Positions 52,095-59,667 of a stretch of 64,000 bases of DNA are shown here, piece after piece. Source of the DNA: Solimonas sp040066175 (lineage in GTDB: Bacteria > Pseudomonadota > Gammaproteobacteria > Nevskiales > Nevskiaceae); assembly GCF_040066175.1 (NCBI RefSeq), contig NZ_JBEAAM010000018.1:1-64000 (forward strand), written 5' to 3'. Position numbers and translations under genes: made by a program. Position 1 is the stretch's first letter, and the number at the start of each line of letters is the position of its first letter. The notes under the pieces are model-generated. The model was not told the origin of the DNA. It searched no databases and was given only the letters and a program-made list of their open reading frames with translations.

Positions 52095-52841
52095 ATGCGC
52101 AAGAACATCCTGATCACCGGCGCCAGCTCCGGCCTGGGCCGCGGCATGGCGATCGAATTCGCCAAGCTCGGCTGCAATCTCGCGCTTTGCGCGCGGCGCA
52201 CCGACCGCCTCGAAGCCCTCAAGGCCGAATTGACTGCGGCGCATCCCGGTATCCACGTCGCCATCCGCGCGCTCGACGTCAACGACTACGACGCGGTGTT
52301 CGCCGTGTTCCGTGCGTTCCGCGAGGAGCTGGGCACGCTCGATCGCGTCATCGTCAACGCCGGCCTCGGCAAGGGCCGGCCGGTCGGCACCGGCTACTTC
52401 CACGCCAACCGCCAGACCGCGGAGACCAACTTCGTCGCCGCGCTCGCGCAGTGCGAAGCGGCGGTCGAGATCTTCCGCGAACAGAACGCCGGACACCTGG
52501 TGACGATCTCGTCGATGAGCGCGATGCGCGGCATGCCGAAGAACCTGACCACCTACGCCGCGACCAAGGCCGGCCTCGCGGCACTGTCCGAGGGCATCCG
52601 CGCCGACCTGCTGCAGACGCCGATCAAGGTGACGACGCTGTTCCCCGGCTACATCCGTTCCGAGATCAACGAGAAGGTGCAGAAGACGCCGTTCATGGTG
52701 GATACCGAGACCGGCTGCCGCGCCCTGGTCCGGGCCATCGAACGCGAGCCGGTCAAGGCCTGCGTGCCGTGGTGGCCCTGGACGCTGATCGGCCTGCTCA
52801 TGCGGCATCTGCCATTGTCGATGGTGGCGCGGATGGGCTGA
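52095..52841 (+). CDS. Short-chain dehydrogenase/reductase
   Basis: 248 residues. NAD(P)-binding motif ITGASSGLGRGMAIEFAKLG with ARRTDRL after it (Arg suggests NADP preference), NAG motif VIVNAGLGKGRP, catalytic Ser in TISSMSAMRGMPKN and YAATKAG (YxxxK). It is a classical SDR of the group annotated as SDR family oxidoreductase near yjbN/PHB-type genes; the C-terminal hydrophobic WWPWTLIGLLMRHLP may touch the membrane. Substrate unknown. Convergent with the first GGDEF-EAL gene. Confidence 0.92.
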   Translation: MRKNILITGASSGLGRGMAIEFAKLGCNLALCARRTDRLEALKAELTAAHPGIHVAIRALDVNDYDAVFAVFRAFREELGTLDRVIVNAGLGKGRPVGTGYFHANRQTAETNFVAALAQCEAAVEIFREQNAGHLVTISSMSAMRGMPKNLTTYAATKAGLAALSEGIRADLLQTPIKVTTLFPGYIRSEINEKVQKTPFMVDTETGCRALVRAIEREPVKACVPWWPWTLIGLLMRHLPLSMVARMG

Positions 52842-52871
52842 GCCGCCAGCGGAGCCGTCTCAGCCGGGATT

Positions 52872-55064
52872 TCAGCTGCGGCTGGCGGTGCCGTCGTGCA
52901 GCCAGGCGGCGACCTCGCCACCGGGCATCGGCCAGGCGTAGTGCCGGCCCTGCGCGACCGCGCAGTCGCGCTCGCGCAGGAACATCGCCTGCCCTTCGGA
53001 CTCGACGCCTTCGGCGATCACCACCAGCCCGAAGGTGCGGCCGAGCTGGATGATCGCCTCGGCGAGCGCGCGATCGCTGGCATCGATCATCAGGCCATGC
53101 ACGAAGCTCTGGTCGAGCTTGAGTTCGTGCACCGGAAACCGCTTGAGGTAGTGCAGGCTGGAGAAGCGTGTGCCGAAGTCGTCGATCGACAGGCCGACAC
53201 CGAGCTCGCGCAGCGCCTTGAGGACGGCCAGCGTTGCGTCGGTGCATTCGAGCATGACGTTCTCGGTGATTTCGAGCGTCAGGTCGCCGGGCATCAGCCG
53301 ATAGGTCTGCACGAGCCGGCGGACGCGTTCGACGACATCGTCACTGCGGAATGCCCTCGCCGTCACGTTGACCGACACGGCACCGGCCTCGATCCCCTGG
53401 GACCGCCACGCCGCCCGCTGCGCGCAGGCGCGGTGCAGGACGTACTCATCGAGCGCCTCGATGAAACCAGCGTCCTCCGCCAGTGGCACGAACAGACCCG
53501 GCGAGATCTCGCCGCGCACCGGGTGGCGCCAGCGCGCCAGCGCCTCGAAGCCATAGACACGGCCATCGGCCAGCGTGACCTGCGGCTGATAGACCACGTC
53601 GAGCGCGCCATCGGCGATGGCACGCCGTAGCGCCGACTCAAGCTCCAGGCGTTCGATGACCGCCTCGTTCATCTGCGGCTGGAAGAACCGGTACGTGTTG
53701 CGGCCCGCGGACTTGGCCTGGTACATGGCGACGTCCGCATTGCGCTGCAGCGTGTCGAAATCCACGGCATCTTCCGGGGCGAGGCTGATGCCGATGCTCG
53801 CGCTGGGGGTCAGTTCGATCCCATCCACCCGGATCGGCTCGGTCAGCCGCGCCAGCAGATGTTCGGCAACGACGCGCGCCTGGGGCTCGCCCGTGTCGGG
53901 CAGCAGCACGACGAACTCGTCTCCACCGAAGCGCGCGACCGTGTCGGTCGCACGCCGCTCGGCGCACAGACGCTCGGCGACGGTCTTGAGCATGCGGTCG
54001 CCGGAGTGGTGACCGAGCGAGTCGTTGACGTTCTTGAAGCGGTCGAGATCGACGAACAGCAGGGCGAGCGGCTTGTGCTCGCGGACCGCGCGTGACAGGG
54101 CCATCTGCGCGCGGTCACGCAGCAGCGTCCGGTTGGCGAGACCGGTCAGCGGGTCGTAGTAGGCCAGATGCTGGATCTGCCGCTCGGCCTCCTCGTGCTC
54201 GATCGCCAGGCTGCACAGGTGCACGCAGGCATCGACGATGCGGCGATGGAACGGGCTGGCCGCGCGCGGCTCGCGGTAATAGACGGCGAAAGTCGCCGCG
54301 ACCCGGCCGCTGCGCAACCGGATCGGACTGGACCAGCAGGCCGCGAGTCCCAGCGGCAGGGCCAGCGCACGATAGTCGTCCCACAGGGGATCGTGCGCGA
54401 TATCGGTCACCTCGACGGGCTCGCCGCGCCAGGCCGCAGTGCCGCAGGAACCGGCCCTGGGACCGATCGGCACCCCGTCGATCGCCTGGCTGAACACCGG
54501 CGGCATGCTCGGTGCCGCGCACGGATGGACCCGTCCGTCCTTGCTGATCAGCAGTACCGTGCAGATCGCCTCCGGTGCCATCGTCTCGAAGCCGCGGCAC
54601 AGCAGTTCCATGACCACCTGGATCGGCTTGCCGACGGCCACGGCTTCGAGCACCTCGTGCTGCAGACGCTGGATGCTCTCGCCTTCCTGACGCACCCCGA
54701 GGTCGCGCACCTGCGCTGCGATCCAGCGCTCGTCGCCGATCGTCAACGGACGCAGCGTCAACTCGATCGCGCGCCCGTCACGCAACGTCAGGGCGAGCGA
54801 CTGGCGAACCTCGGCATCACCCGTCCCCATGGCCGCGATGACCTCACGCCACCGGGCGTCTTCGACGGCCGGAAACAGCTCGCAGACGTCCCAGTCCGGA
54901 CACGCGGCGCAGTCGGCGGGCACCAGTCCGCGGAAGCCACGGTTGCAGAGCCGCACCCGGCCCTGCGGATCAAGCCAGGCGAACGCGCCCGGCACCTGTT
55001 CCAGCATCGCATCGAGCAGATGCTCGGCGACGTCTCCGGCTGGTATCGGCTTGGACTGGGCCAT
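52872..55064 (-). CDS. PAS-GAF-GGDEF-EAL cyclic-di-GMP protein
   Basis: 730 residues from ATG 55064 (MAQSKPIPAG), GGAG upstream. Order: PAS-like (about 15-125, AFAWLDPQGRVRLCNRGF with an adjacent C-x-x-C-x4-C-type cluster ADCAACPDWDVCELF), GAF (about 150-320), GGDEF (ARFGGDEFVVLLPD intact, inhibitory RATD five residues before it) and EAL (FEALARWRHP, VNVTARAF, LEITEN, IDDFGT, LKLDQSF and AEGVES, all catalytic residues kept). It could both make and degrade c-di-GMP. No transmembrane segment. The Cys cluster in the PAS domain might bind a metal or sense redox state. Confidence 0.94.
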   Translation of the reverse strand: MAQSKPIPAGDVAEHLLDAMLEQVPGAFAWLDPQGRVRLCNRGFRGLVPADCAACPDWDVCELFPAVEDARWREVIAAMGTGDAEVRQSLALTLRDGRAIELTLRPLTIGDERWIAAQVRDLGVRQEGESIQRLQHEVLEAVAVGKPIQVVMELLCRGFETMAPEAICTVLLISKDGRVHPCAAPSMPPVFSQAIDGVPIGPRAGSCGTAAWRGEPVEVTDIAHDPLWDDYRALALPLGLAACWSSPIRLRSGRVAATFAVYYREPRAASPFHRRIVDACVHLCSLAIEHEEAERQIQHLAYYDPLTGLANRTLLRDRAQMALSRAVREHKPLALLFVDLDRFKNVNDSLGHHSGDRMLKTVAERLCAERRATDTVARFGGDEFVVLLPDTGEPQARVVAEHLLARLTEPIRVDGIELTPSASIGISLAPEDAVDFDTLQRNADVAMYQAKSAGRNTYRFFQPQMNEAVIERLELESALRRAIADGALDVVYQPQVTLADGRVYGFEALARWRHPVRGEISPGLFVPLAEDAGFIEALDEYVLHRACAQRAAWRSQGIEAGAVSVNVTARAFRSDDVVERVRRLVQTYRLMPGDLTLEITENVMLECTDATLAVLKALRELGVGLSIDDFGTRFSSLHYLKRFPVHELKLDQSFVHGLMIDASDRALAEAIIQLGRTFGLVVIAEGVESEGQAMFLRERDCAVAQGRHYAWPMPGGEVAAWLHDGTASRS

Positions 55065-55207
55065 GCGCGCTCCGTCGCCTTCCCTCCGTGGCGAGCCTCC
55101 AGAATAGAACGATCTGCGGTCCACGCACAGGGCGCCGCCGGCACACCCTCGGCAAGCCGGAGCGATGTCGATAACATCGCGCAGCCCCACTTGGAACCCC
55201 CAGCCCC

Positions 55208-56032
55208 ATGTCGAACGCCATCGCAGGCAAGACCATCGTCATCACCGGCGCGTCCAGCGGCATCGGCGAGGCCACGGCGCTGCACCTGGCGCGTCGCGGC
55301 GCGCGCCTGTGCCTGGTGGCGCGGCGCGCCGACGAACTGGCGCGCGTGCAGACCGAGATCCGCGCGCTGCGCGCCGAGGCGTGGATCTACCCGACCGACC
55401 TGTCCAAGTCCGGCGAGGTCGAGGCCTGTGCCGATGCCCTGCTCGCCGAGCATCCGCGGATCGACGTCCTCGTCAACAACGCCGGCCGCTCGATCCGCCG
55501 CCCCGTGCGCGAATCCCTGGACCGCATCCACGACTTCGAGCGCACGATGGACCTGAACTACTTCGCCGCGGTGCGCCTGACGCTGCGCCTGCTGCCGGGG
55601 ATGCTCGAACGCCGCAGTGGACAAATCGTCAACGTCTCCAGCATGTCCACGCTGATGCCGACGCCGCGCTTCGCCGCCTACGTCGCCAGCAAGTCGGCGC
55701 TGGAAGGCTTCTCGCGCACGCTGGCCGCGGAGCTGGTCGGCAGCGGCGTGCAGGTCAGCGTGGTCAACTTCCCGCTGGTGAAGACGGCGATGACGGCCCC
55801 CACCGCGGTCTATCGCTACCTGCCGCAGATGGACGTGGACGACGCCGCCGAGTGGATCGTCCGCGCGATCGACAAACGGCCTTACCGCGTCGCCAACCGG
55901 CTCGGCGAAGCCTGGAACGCCGCGACCGCGCTGCTGCCGGGCCCGACCGTGCACTGGACCGGACGCCTGTTCCAGGTGGTCGGCAAGCGCCTGCAGCAGC
56001 GCGCGGAGCGCGACGCACGACCTGCTGAATGA
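55208..56032 (+). CDS. Short-chain dehydrogenase/reductase
   Basis: 274 residues. VITGASSGIGEATALHLARRGARLCLVARRADEL, LVNNAGRSIRRPV, catalytic VNVSSMSTLMPTPRFAAYVASKSALEGFSRTLAAEL (Ser, Tyr, Lys). NNAGRSIRR and the long C-terminus (RVANRLGEAWNAATALLPGPTVHWTGRLF) resemble the SDR domain found with acyl-CoA or fatty-acyl reductases in mycobacteria (Acr1-like). It stands 12 bp before a VOC-fold gene. Substrate unknown; a lipid substrate is a guess from C-terminal similarity. Confidence 0.9.
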   Translation: MSNAIAGKTIVITGASSGIGEATALHLARRGARLCLVARRADELARVQTEIRALRAEAWIYPTDLSKSGEVEACADALLAEHPRIDVLVNNAGRSIRRPVRESLDRIHDFERTMDLNYFAAVRLTLRLLPGMLERRSGQIVNVSSMSTLMPTPRFAAYVASKSALEGFSRTLAAELVGSGVQVSVVNFPLVKTAMTAPTAVYRYLPQMDVDDAAEWIVRAIDKRPYRVANRLGEAWNAATALLPGPTVHWTGRLFQVVGKRLQQRAERDARPAE

Positions 56033-56044
56033 ACGGAGAGTGCC

Positions 56045-56425
56045 ATGCACAAGAGCAAGCTCGCAGGCTTCATCATCGACTGCCGTACCGACGACCTGCA
56101 CGGCGCATCCGCCTTCTGGAGCGGCGCGCTGGGCATGCAGCGGCGCGGCCTCGACGGCAGCGAGGGCGAGAACTACGTACGCCTGCTCGACGCCCAGCAC
56201 GGCCTGCACATCGAGGTGCAGAAAGTCATGCACGACAGCCGCGTGCACCTCGACATCGAAACCGACGACATCGAGGCCGAGGTGCGGCGCCTCGAACAAC
56301 TGGGTGCGAAACGCGTGAAACAGGTCCGCACGTGGTGGGTCATGGAAGCGCCGACCGGCCAGCGCTTCTGCGTCGTGCGCCCGCAGTCGCCGGACTTCGA
56401 CAGGCTCGCCACCCCCTGGCCGTGA
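56045..56425 (+). CDS. VOC-superfamily (glyoxalase/bleomycin-resistance fold) protein
   Basis: 126 residues from ATG 56045 with GGAGAGTGCC upstream. The start KSKLAGFIIDCRTDDLHGASAFWSGALGM and the C-terminal VWVMEAPTGQRFCVVRPQS-type block are those of the glyoxalase-like domain often called glyoxalase-like or PhnB-related; metal ligands are not the full glyoxalase I set. Function unknown. Between the SDR and the glycosylase gene on the same strand with gaps of 12 and 7 bp, so probably part of one operon. Confidence 0.82.
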   Translation: MHKSKLAGFIIDCRTDDLHGASAFWSGALGMQRRGLDGSEGENYVRLLDAQHGLHIEVQKVMHDSRVHLDIETDDIEAEVRRLEQLGAKRVKQVRTWWVMEAPTGQRFCVVRPQSPDFDRLATPWP

Positions 56426-56432
56426 TCGGCCT

Positions 56433-56948
56433 GTGAACCGCGTCCGCAGTTTCGCGCCCGTGGCGCGCCCGGATGCGCGCGTGCTGGTGCTCGGCAGCAT
56501 GCCCGGCGTGGCCTCGCTCGAAGCGCGGCAGTACTACGCGCATCCGCGCAATGCCTTCTGGCCGATCATGTCCGGCATCACGCGCATACCGGCGGACGCC
56601 GCCTATGCCGAGCGTCTGGCCGGCCTGCTGACGGCGCGCATCGCGCTGTGGGACGTGCTGCAATCCTGCGTGCGCGCCGGCAGTCTCGATGCGGACATCG
56701 ACGACGCGACCATCGTCGCCAACGACTTCGCCGCCTTCCTGCGCCACCACCGCCGCATCACCCACGTGTTCTTCAACGGCGGCAAGGCCGAGGCGGCCTT
56801 CCGCCGCCACGTGCGTCCGACCCTGCCCGCCGCGGCCGCGGGCCTGCACTACCGCCGCCTGCCCTCGACCAGTCCGGCGAACGCGGCCTACGGCCTCGCG
56901 CGCAAGGCGGAACATTGGCACACGGCGTTCGCGGCACTGCCGGACTGA
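56433..56948 (+). CDS. DNA-deoxyinosine glycosylase (UDG superfamily)
   Basis: 171 residues from GTG 56433 (MNRVRSFAPVARPDARVL). Uracil-DNA-glycosylase fold: motif A GSMPGVASLEARQYYAHPRNAFWPIM and motif B LPSTSPANAAY match the family 6 hypoxanthine-DNA glycosylases (HDG), which excise deaminated adenine. LGSMPG...YYAHPRN.FW is diagnostic; LWDVLQSCVRAGSLDADI is the next conserved block. Role: base-excision repair. Alternatively a MUG-like glycosylase, but the motif pattern is better for HDG. Confidence 0.88.
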   Translation: MNRVRSFAPVARPDARVLVLGSMPGVASLEARQYYAHPRNAFWPIMSGITRIPADAAYAERLAGLLTARIALWDVLQSCVRAGSLDADIDDATIVANDFAAFLRHHRRITHVFFNGGKAEAAFRRHVRPTLPAAAAGLHYRRLPSTSPANAAYGLARKAEHWHTAFAALPD

Positions 56949-57015
56949 GCACCGGCTTGCCGGAACCGGGCGGCACGGCCACAGTGACGTTTCACCTCCA
57001 ACCGAACTTTCCGTC

Positions 57016-57399
57016 ATGCGCATCCTGCACACGATGATCCGGGTCGGCGATCTCGATCGCTCGATCGCGTTCTACACCGAAGTGCTCGGCATGAAGCTGC
57101 TGAGCCGCAAGGACTACCCGGACGGCCGGTTCACGCTCGCCTTCGTCGGCTTCGGCGACGGCGGTGCCGAAATCGAGCTGACCTACAACTACGGCGTCGG
57201 CAGGTACGAACCGGGCACGGCGTTCGGTCACATCGCGATCGAGGTCGATGACGCGGCCGCGGCCTGCGCGCGCGTGCGCGCGCGTGGCGGCAAGGTCACG
57301 CGCGAAGCCGGGCCGATGAAGCACGGCACGACGGTCATCGCCTTCGTCGAGGATCCGGACGGCTACAAAATCGAGTTCATCCAGAAGAAAGCGGCGTAG
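57016..57399 (+). CDS. gloA: Lactoylglutathione lyase (glyoxalase I)
   Basis: Converts the hemithioacetal of methylglyoxal and glutathione to S-lactoylglutathione. 127 residues from ATG 57016. Metal ligands fit the family: His in ILHTMIRVGDLDRS, Glu in AEIELTYN, His in FGHIAIEVDD and Glu near the C-terminus in GYKIEFIQ. RSIAFYTEVLGMKLLSRKDYPDGRFTLAFVGFG is typical of the Ni-type short bacterial enzymes. Followed 11 bp later by the hydroxylase-superfamily gene. Confidence 0.95.
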   Translation: MRILHTMIRVGDLDRSIAFYTEVLGMKLLSRKDYPDGRFTLAFVGFGDGGAEIELTYNYGVGRYEPGTAFGHIAIEVDDAAAACARVRARGGKVTREAGPMKHGTTVIAFVEDPDGYKIEFIQKKAA

Positions 57400-57410
57400 C
57401 GGGAACGGAA

Positions 57411-58190
57411 ATGGACGACCGCCAGCGTCAGTTCCGCGCCAACTACCAGGCGAAGATCTCGCCGCACTACAACGGCTGGCTGCACGGCCTGTGGATCTTC
57501 GGTTTCGGCACGGCCTATGTGATCGCCTGCGTCGCGCAGGCCGACGATGCCGGCTGGGCCTGGCTCAGCGCGCTGGGCGGTTTCGCCGTCGGCAACCTCG
57601 GCGAGTGGTGGCTGCACAAGAACGCGCTGCACCAGCGCATCGACTGGCTGAAACCGCTGTGGCACCGGCACACGGTCGAGCATCACAGCTACTTCACCGA
57701 GGCGTGCATGACGGTGGATTCGCACCGCGAATACCGCATCATCCTGTTCCCGCCATACGCAATCCTGGGCATCGCGCTGATTCACGCACTGCTCGGTGGC
57801 CTGTGGGCGCTGGCCTTCGGCGCCGCTGCCGGCTGGATCTGGATGGCCGGCGGCATGAGCCACTACCTGCTCTACGAGATCCTGCACACCGCCGCGCACC
57901 TGCCGGAGAGCCGCTGGCTGGCGCGCCTGCCGGTGGTCAACACGATGCGCCGCAACCACTGGGTGCATCACCATCAGGCGCTGATGCCGGACTACAACCT
58001 CAACTTGACGATCCCGTTCGCCGACTGGCTGTTCGGCACGACCGATCTCGACCGCGGCCTGTGGGGCGTGCTCGGCAACGGCTACGACATGCGCCACCTC
58101 AAGCCCGAAGTCGCCGCGCGACTCGCCGGCGAACGTTTCCCGCCGCCGGCCGCAGCTCCCCGCTTGACAGCGGACGCGGCGCGCCGCTAG
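57411..58190 (+). CDS. Fatty acid hydroxylase / sterol desaturase superfamily membrane protein
   Basis: 259 residues with about four membrane segments and the His-box architecture of di-iron membrane oxidases: HKNALHQ, HRHTVEHHSYF, HTAAH and HWVHHHQ. TEACMTVDSHREYR is close to the second box. Such proteins hydroxylate or desaturate lipids at the cytoplasmic membrane face; the substrate is not known. The promoter of the following attenuator lies inside its last codons (stop TAG 58188-58190 forms part of the -10). Confidence 0.85.
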   Translation: MDDRQRQFRANYQAKISPHYNGWLHGLWIFGFGTAYVIACVAQADDAGWAWLSALGGFAVGNLGEWWLHKNALHQRIDWLKPLWHRHTVEHHSYFTEACMTVDSHREYRIILFPPYAILGIALIHALLGGLWALAFGAAAGWIWMAGGMSHYLLYEILHTAAHLPESRWLARLPVVNTMRRNHWVHHHQALMPDYNLNLTIPFADWLFGTTDLDRGLWGVLGNGYDMRHLKPEVAARLAGERFPPPAAAPRLTADAARR

Positions 58191-58193
58191 CCT
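58164..58193 (+). promoter_or_regulatory. Sigma-70-type promoter for the ilv-like leader
   Basis: TTGACA (58164-58169, perfect -35), 18-nt spacer, TAGCCT (58188-58193). The start near 58200 precedes the leader peptide ATG (58217) by about 17 nt. Confidence 0.65.
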
Positions 58194-58216
58194 GCGCGCC
58201 GATTCACGGATTGCCC

Positions 58217-58282
58217 ATGAACCCGCTCAAGCACGCCGTCCTCGCCGTCATTATGGTCGTCGCCATCAGCGACGCGCCGTAG
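58217..58282 (+). CDS. Branched-chain amino-acid leader peptide (attenuator)
   Basis: 21-codon ORF: MNPLKHAV-LAVIMVV-AISDAP then TAG. It contains four Val, two Ile and two Leu in a run of 12 residues, like the ilvBN/ilvGMEDA leaders of enterobacteria; even the ending resembles the -NAP end of IvbL. It starts about 17 nt from the predicted transcript start, and is followed by a strong terminator 20 nt after its stop. It was found by reading the gap, as it is too short for routine gene finding. Ribosome stalling at Val/Ile/Leu codons when these tRNAs are uncharged is the presumed signal. Confidence 0.8.
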   Translation: MNPLKHAVLAVIMVVAISDAP

Positions 58283-58340
58283 GGGACTCTGCACGCTCAC
58301 CAACCCCCGCCGGCGCAAGACCGGCGGGGGTTTTCTGTTT
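58274..58340 (+). terminator. Attenuator: terminator with a competing antiterminator
   Basis: Terminator: AACCCCCGCCGG (58302-58313), 7-nt loop, CCGGCGGGGGTT (58321-58332), then TTCTGTTT. Competing pairing: GCGCCG-TA-GGGG (58274-58285, overlapping the leader stop codon) can pair with CCCC...CGGCGC (58304-58316) in the first terminator arm. A ribosome at the stop codon would cover the antiterminator strand and allow termination; one stalled at the Val/Ile codons would leave it free. Confidence 0.75.
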
Positions 58341-58387
58341 CCAGCGCCGGTTCTTGAGCCAGCGGGTTCCTTCACCGGAACACCGAC

Positions 58388-59632
58388 ATGGCCCTCGACC
58401 CCACCCCGACACTCGACGTCAACGGCGCAGAACTGATCGTCCGCTTTCTCGAAGCGCACGGCGTCACGCACGTCTTCGCCGCACCGCCGTCCGCGGCCGG
58501 CGCGCTGCTGCCGCTGCGCCGCGCGCTCGCCGACGCGCGCCTGACGCAGGTGTTCGCCGCGCAGGAACAGAGCGTCGGCCATATCGCCCAGGGCTATGCG
58601 CGCAGCAGCGGGCGCGCCGGCGTGTGTCTCGCCAACGCCGGTGCCGGCGTGACACAGATGCTCACGGTGATCGCCGACGCGCAGGCCGACGCGGTGCCGC
58701 TGGTCGTGATCTGCGGCGAGAACACGCCGGGTGCGGGTGTGCAAACCCGTCGCGGCCCGGGACTACGCGCCGGCCATGTCGTCGATACGCTGACCAAGAC
58801 CCATTTCGAGGTCCGCGCCGTCGATGACCTCGTCGATGTGCTGCCGGAGGCCTTCCGCATCGCCGAAAGCGGCCGGCCGGGGCCCGTGGTCATCGTGGTT
58901 CCGGCGTCGGCGCAGACCGCACGCATCAAGCTCCACGGCCTGCCGCGCGCAGCGGCGATCGAAGCCGGCGACCAGGACGACCTGCGCCCCGACTGGCACG
59001 CGCATCTCGCCGAGCTGCGCCGAGCGCGGTGCGACGACGACCGTGCGCGTTCCCGTTCCGGCCTGATCCGCACCGTTGCGCAGACGCTGGGCGACGATGC
59101 GATCGTGGTCTGCGACGGCGGCGAGGTGCAGCGCTGGATCGCGCAGGACTACCCGCGGCTGCGCGCGGACCGCTGGCTCACCTCGGGTGAACTGGGCATC
59201 AGCGGTTTCGCGCTGCCGGCGGCGATCGGCGCCGCACTGGCACGTCCCGGCCTGCCGGTGGTCGCCTTCTGCGACGCCGCGGGGACGCTGCCGCAGCTGC
59301 AGGCACTGGCCACGCTCGACGACCTGCAGCTCGACGTGAAGCTGGTCCTGCTGGATGCGATGGCCGTTGCGCTGAGGCATGGCGCGACCGCGCTCGCGCA
59401 GCCGCGCCGCTACCTGGGACCGCTGGCACCGCGAACATCCGGTACGTGCGCACTCGCCGAGTCGTTCGGCGTCCCGGTGCTGGACCTGGGTCGGACTGGG
59501 GACCCGCTGTCCGGTGTGCGCGAAGCGCTGCGCCAGCCCGGACCGGTGCTGATCCGCACGCCATCCGATCAGCTCGTTCCGCTGCTGCCGCGCGCCGTAC
59601 CGACCCGCGCGCGCAGCGCCCGCCTGCACTGA
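58388..59632 (+). CDS. TPP-enzyme-like protein, shortened and motif-degenerate (acetolactate-synthase-like)
   Basis: 414 residues from ATG 58388. The N-terminal PYR domain is well preserved, ELIVRFLEAHGVTHVFAAPPSAAGALLP, FAAQEQSVGHIAQGYARSSG with the conserved Glu, and RRGPGLRAGHVVDTLTKTHFEV. Full acetolactate synthases are about 550 residues; here the central domain is essentially missing. In the C-terminal PP domain the GDG-x-N metal site reads FCDAAGTLPQLQALATL, and the later L-N-N block is LLDAMAV. So Mg-TPP binding may be lost or altered. Immediately follows a Val/Ile/Leu attenuator and precedes ilvE, so it is tied to branched-chain amino acids, yet it is not an ordinary IlvB. Confidence 0.8.
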   Translation: MALDPTPTLDVNGAELIVRFLEAHGVTHVFAAPPSAAGALLPLRRALADARLTQVFAAQEQSVGHIAQGYARSSGRAGVCLANAGAGVTQMLTVIADAQADAVPLVVICGENTPGAGVQTRRGPGLRAGHVVDTLTKTHFEVRAVDDLVDVLPEAFRIAESGRPGPVVIVVPASAQTARIKLHGLPRAAAIEAGDQDDLRPDWHAHLAELRRARCDDDRARSRSGLIRTVAQTLGDDAIVVCDGGEVQRWIAQDYPRLRADRWLTSGELGISGFALPAAIGAALARPGLPVVAFCDAAGTLPQLQALATLDDLQLDVKLVLLDAMAVALRHGATALAQPRRYLGPLAPRTSGTCALAESFGVPVLDLGRTGDPLSGVREALRQPGPVLIRTPSDQLVPLLPRAVPTRARSARLH

Positions 59633-59667
59633 CCTCCGCCCACCCGACCTCCCGCCGGACCCTCACC

